Virus record (IMG/VR): IMGVR_UViG_3300002514_000036
Coordinates: 31,041-52,632 of that record
Length of the DNA stretch: 21,592 nucleotides
Source of the DNA: a virus
Reading direction: 5' to 3' (one strand)
Below, piece by piece: positions 20,241 through 21,592 of the stretch (the first letter of the stretch is position 1; each line of letters starts with the position of its first letter). The notes under the pieces were generated by a model. The model was not told the DNA's origin. It worked only from the letters and a program-made list of their open reading frames with translations, and did not search any database. The translations under genes were made by a program, and so were the position numbers.

Positions 20241-21348
20241 GTGGGCACATAGGGACGAAGGTAAAAAGATTAGCCAGTCGGTCCTTCAGGGGAAAACTTC
20301 CGATGAGCTAAGAAATGCTCACAAGTTCCTAAAAGGGCTTCTTAATTTACGCAAGTCTCAGAAACTGGAGAAGACCTACATCGTAGGGACTAAAAAAGCT
20401 ATTGCCTATAACGAAACTCCTAAAGTATTCGTAGACTACAGGTTTGATGGGACTGCTACGGGAAGGTTGTCGTGTGCAGCATACACCGCCCAAAAACCTA
20501 TGGGAGTATCTTTCCATACTCTCCCCAGAGATAAAGAAAATAATATTAGAAGCCTATTCACTTGTCCCCCTGACCATTGTTTTATCACAGTAGACTATGC
20601 AGCAATGGAGCTACGGGTTCTATCCCACATTGCGAAGGATGGTAATATGCAGACAGCCTTCCAGAAAGGGGTGGATCTTCATACCTATACTGCCAAGCTG
20701 CTTTTTAATAAGGAAAACATTTCTAAAGATGAGAGACAGATTGCAAAGGCTGTTTCATTCCTTATTGCTTATGGAGGAGGACCTTTTAACCTAGCTGAAA
20801 CCACAGGCATCTCTCTTCCTAGAGCAAAAAAGATCATTGCCAACTACCAGAATGTGTATCCTGCAATTTTTGAATACATGGAGTTCGTTCAGAAATTTAT
20901 TAAGGAGAATCATTATGCGTATACCATCTTTGGGAGGCGTAGGAACCTTCCAGACATCACTTCCCAGGACTTCTCTGTGGTCAATCGTGCGGCCCGTCAA
21001 GGGCTTAACTTCACCATCCAGTCCACCGCATCAGATATCCTCTTATGTGGGCTCCTAGGAGCTTACAGGAGGCTCAGAGAGGAAGGAGTGAATGCTCACC
21101 CCGTAGCTACTGTACATGATAGTATTGAGTTGATTTGTCATAAGGATAGCATTTCTGAATGTTTGGAAATTGTTTACGATGAGCTAGTTAACTACCCCTT
21201 TATTAAGGATACTTTTAATATCCAATTTGATGTCCCTCTTAAAATTGATGCTGAAGTAGGCTTCTCTTTTGGAGACGGAGTTGAGGTTGATTTTAAAGAG
21301 GGGATACCCCAAAACCTGACAGAGATTGAGGAGTACCTGCGCCCATGA
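20233..21348 (+). CDS. polA: DNA polymerase part 3: family A palm and fingers
   Basis: This 371-residue protein contains the complete family A polymerase core: 'GTATGRLSC' (residues 73-81), motif A 'DYAAMELRVLSH' with Asp121, motif B 'RQIAKAVSFLIAYG' with Arg168, Lys172, Phe176 and Tyr180, 'GRRRNLPDI', and motif C 'VHDSIE' with His295 and Asp296. Ser follows the motif C aspartate where E. coli Pol I has Glu. The phenylalanine in motif B predicts discrimination against dideoxynucleotides. The only possible start is GTG 20233, overlapping the part 2 stop by 8 bp with a weak GAGGAG 10 nt upstream. Alternatively it is made by +1 frameshifting at GGG TAA (20235-20240). ThyX follows with an ATGA overlap. 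Confidence 0.92.
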   Translation: MGKWAHRDEGKKISQSVLQGKTSDELRNAHKFLKGLLNLRKSQKLEKTYIVGTKKAIAYNETPKVFVDYRFDGTATGRLSCAAYTAQKPMGVSFHTLPRDKENNIRSLFTCPPDHCFITVDYAAMELRVLSHIAKDGNMQTAFQKGVDLHTYTAKLLFNKENISKDERQIAKAVSFLIAYGGGPFNLAETTGISLPRAKKIIANYQNVYPAIFEYMEFVQKFIKENHYAYTIFGRRRNLPDITSQDFSVVNRAARQGLNFTIQSTASDILLCGLLGAYRRLREEGVNAHPVATVHDSIELICHKDSISECLEIVYDELVNYPFIKDTFNIQFDVPLKIDAEVGFSFGDGVEVDFKEGIPQNLTEIEEYLRP

Positions 21349-21592
21349 GTCTTAGAATTAATAAAATACAACACATCTTGCATAAAGGTTCAGTAGAGCT
21401 AATGAGCCACACCTGTAACGGGGATCTTCTGGTTGTAAATGCAGCTAGATGCTCCTTTAATAAGGAACATGAGATATATCATGAACAAACTGATACAAAA
21501 CTTATCAACTATCTGGCAGAGCATGGACATCTACTGCCTTTCCGTCATCCTGTATGTACTTTACGCATCGTCGCGCCTTTATTCGTACTGCG
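21345..21592 (+). CDS. thyX: Flavin-dependent thymidylate synthase ThyX (3' end cut off by the window)
   Basis: The first 82 residues are visible. They carry the ThyX N-terminal pattern: 'VNAARCSFNKE' (residues about 38-48), 'DTKLINYLAEHGHLLPFRHP' and 'LRIVAPLFVLR', just before the expected RHRxxSxNE signature, which lies beyond the window. ThyX makes dTMP from dUMP using FAD and methylene-tetrahydrofolate, supplying thymidine for phage replication. The ATG overlaps the polymerase stop (ATGA), so the two are co-translated. Confidence 0.88.
   Translation, partial: MSLRINKIQHILHKGSVELMSHTCNGDLLVVNAARCSFNKEHEIYHEQTDTKLINYLAEHGHLLPFRHPVCTLRIVAPLFVL

Overview
The window is part of a tailed, contractile-tail (myovirus) phage genome. 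Its head and tail module is recognisably T4-like: prohead protease gp21, scaffold gp22, major capsid gp23, neck proteins gp13 and gp14, tail completion gp15, sheath gp18, tube gp19, a PAAR spike tip and a gp55-type late sigma factor. The DNA is AT-rich, coding density is very high, and many genes are joined by TAATG, ATGA or GTGA overlaps. The host cannot be read from the sequence. The replicative polymerase is a family A enzyme, not the family B gp43 of T4. Together with a gene order unlike T4's, this suggests a distant ('far-T4' type) relative; RM378 of Rhodothermus is the analogue I recall.

Layout. Positions 1-4567 (+) hold two large virion proteins, baseplate or tail-appendage type, and a PAAR tip protein. 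Positions 4671-8926 (+) are the head cassette: an acidic core-type protein, a coiled-coil core-type protein, a very basic small protein with a probable capsid-targeting peptide, the protease, the scaffold and the major capsid protein, closed by a strong terminator at 8960-8997. Positions 9027-14343 (+) are the neck and tail cassette (gp13, gp14, gp15, a 73-residue protein, sheath, tube), closed by a second terminator at 14368-14403. Positions 14421-17177 (+) encode a 918-residue acidic protein of unknown function. Genes equivalent to 16, 17 (terminase) and 20 (portal) are missing from the places they occupy in T4.

From 17161 the layout changes to small genes on both strands: a PD-(D/E)XK nuclease (-), a small possible ribbon-helix-helix protein and a cysteine-free thioredoxin-like protein (+), and a short gp55-like sigma factor (-). 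The sigma factor is divergent from the DNA polymerase locus, with only 16 bp between the start codons. The polymerase is spread over three consecutive reading frames: a UDG-like domain plus exonuclease motifs I and II; exonuclease motif III plus the thumb; and the palm and fingers. It is followed by the start of a ThyX thymidylate synthase, which runs off the window.

How the parts work together. The gp21 protease, the scaffold proteins and the capsid form the prohead, and gp21 probably also trims the basic internal protein. The neck, sheath and tube genes build the tail. The sigma factor would drive late genes. ThyX, the polymerase and the nuclease belong to nucleotide supply and replication/recombination. 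The most unusual parts are the three-piece polymerase, the identical 14-bp promoter-like boxes that would give almost leaderless mRNAs, and the degenerate thioredoxin-like protein near the polymerase. I saw no tRNA, CRISPR array, insertion sequence or integration site.
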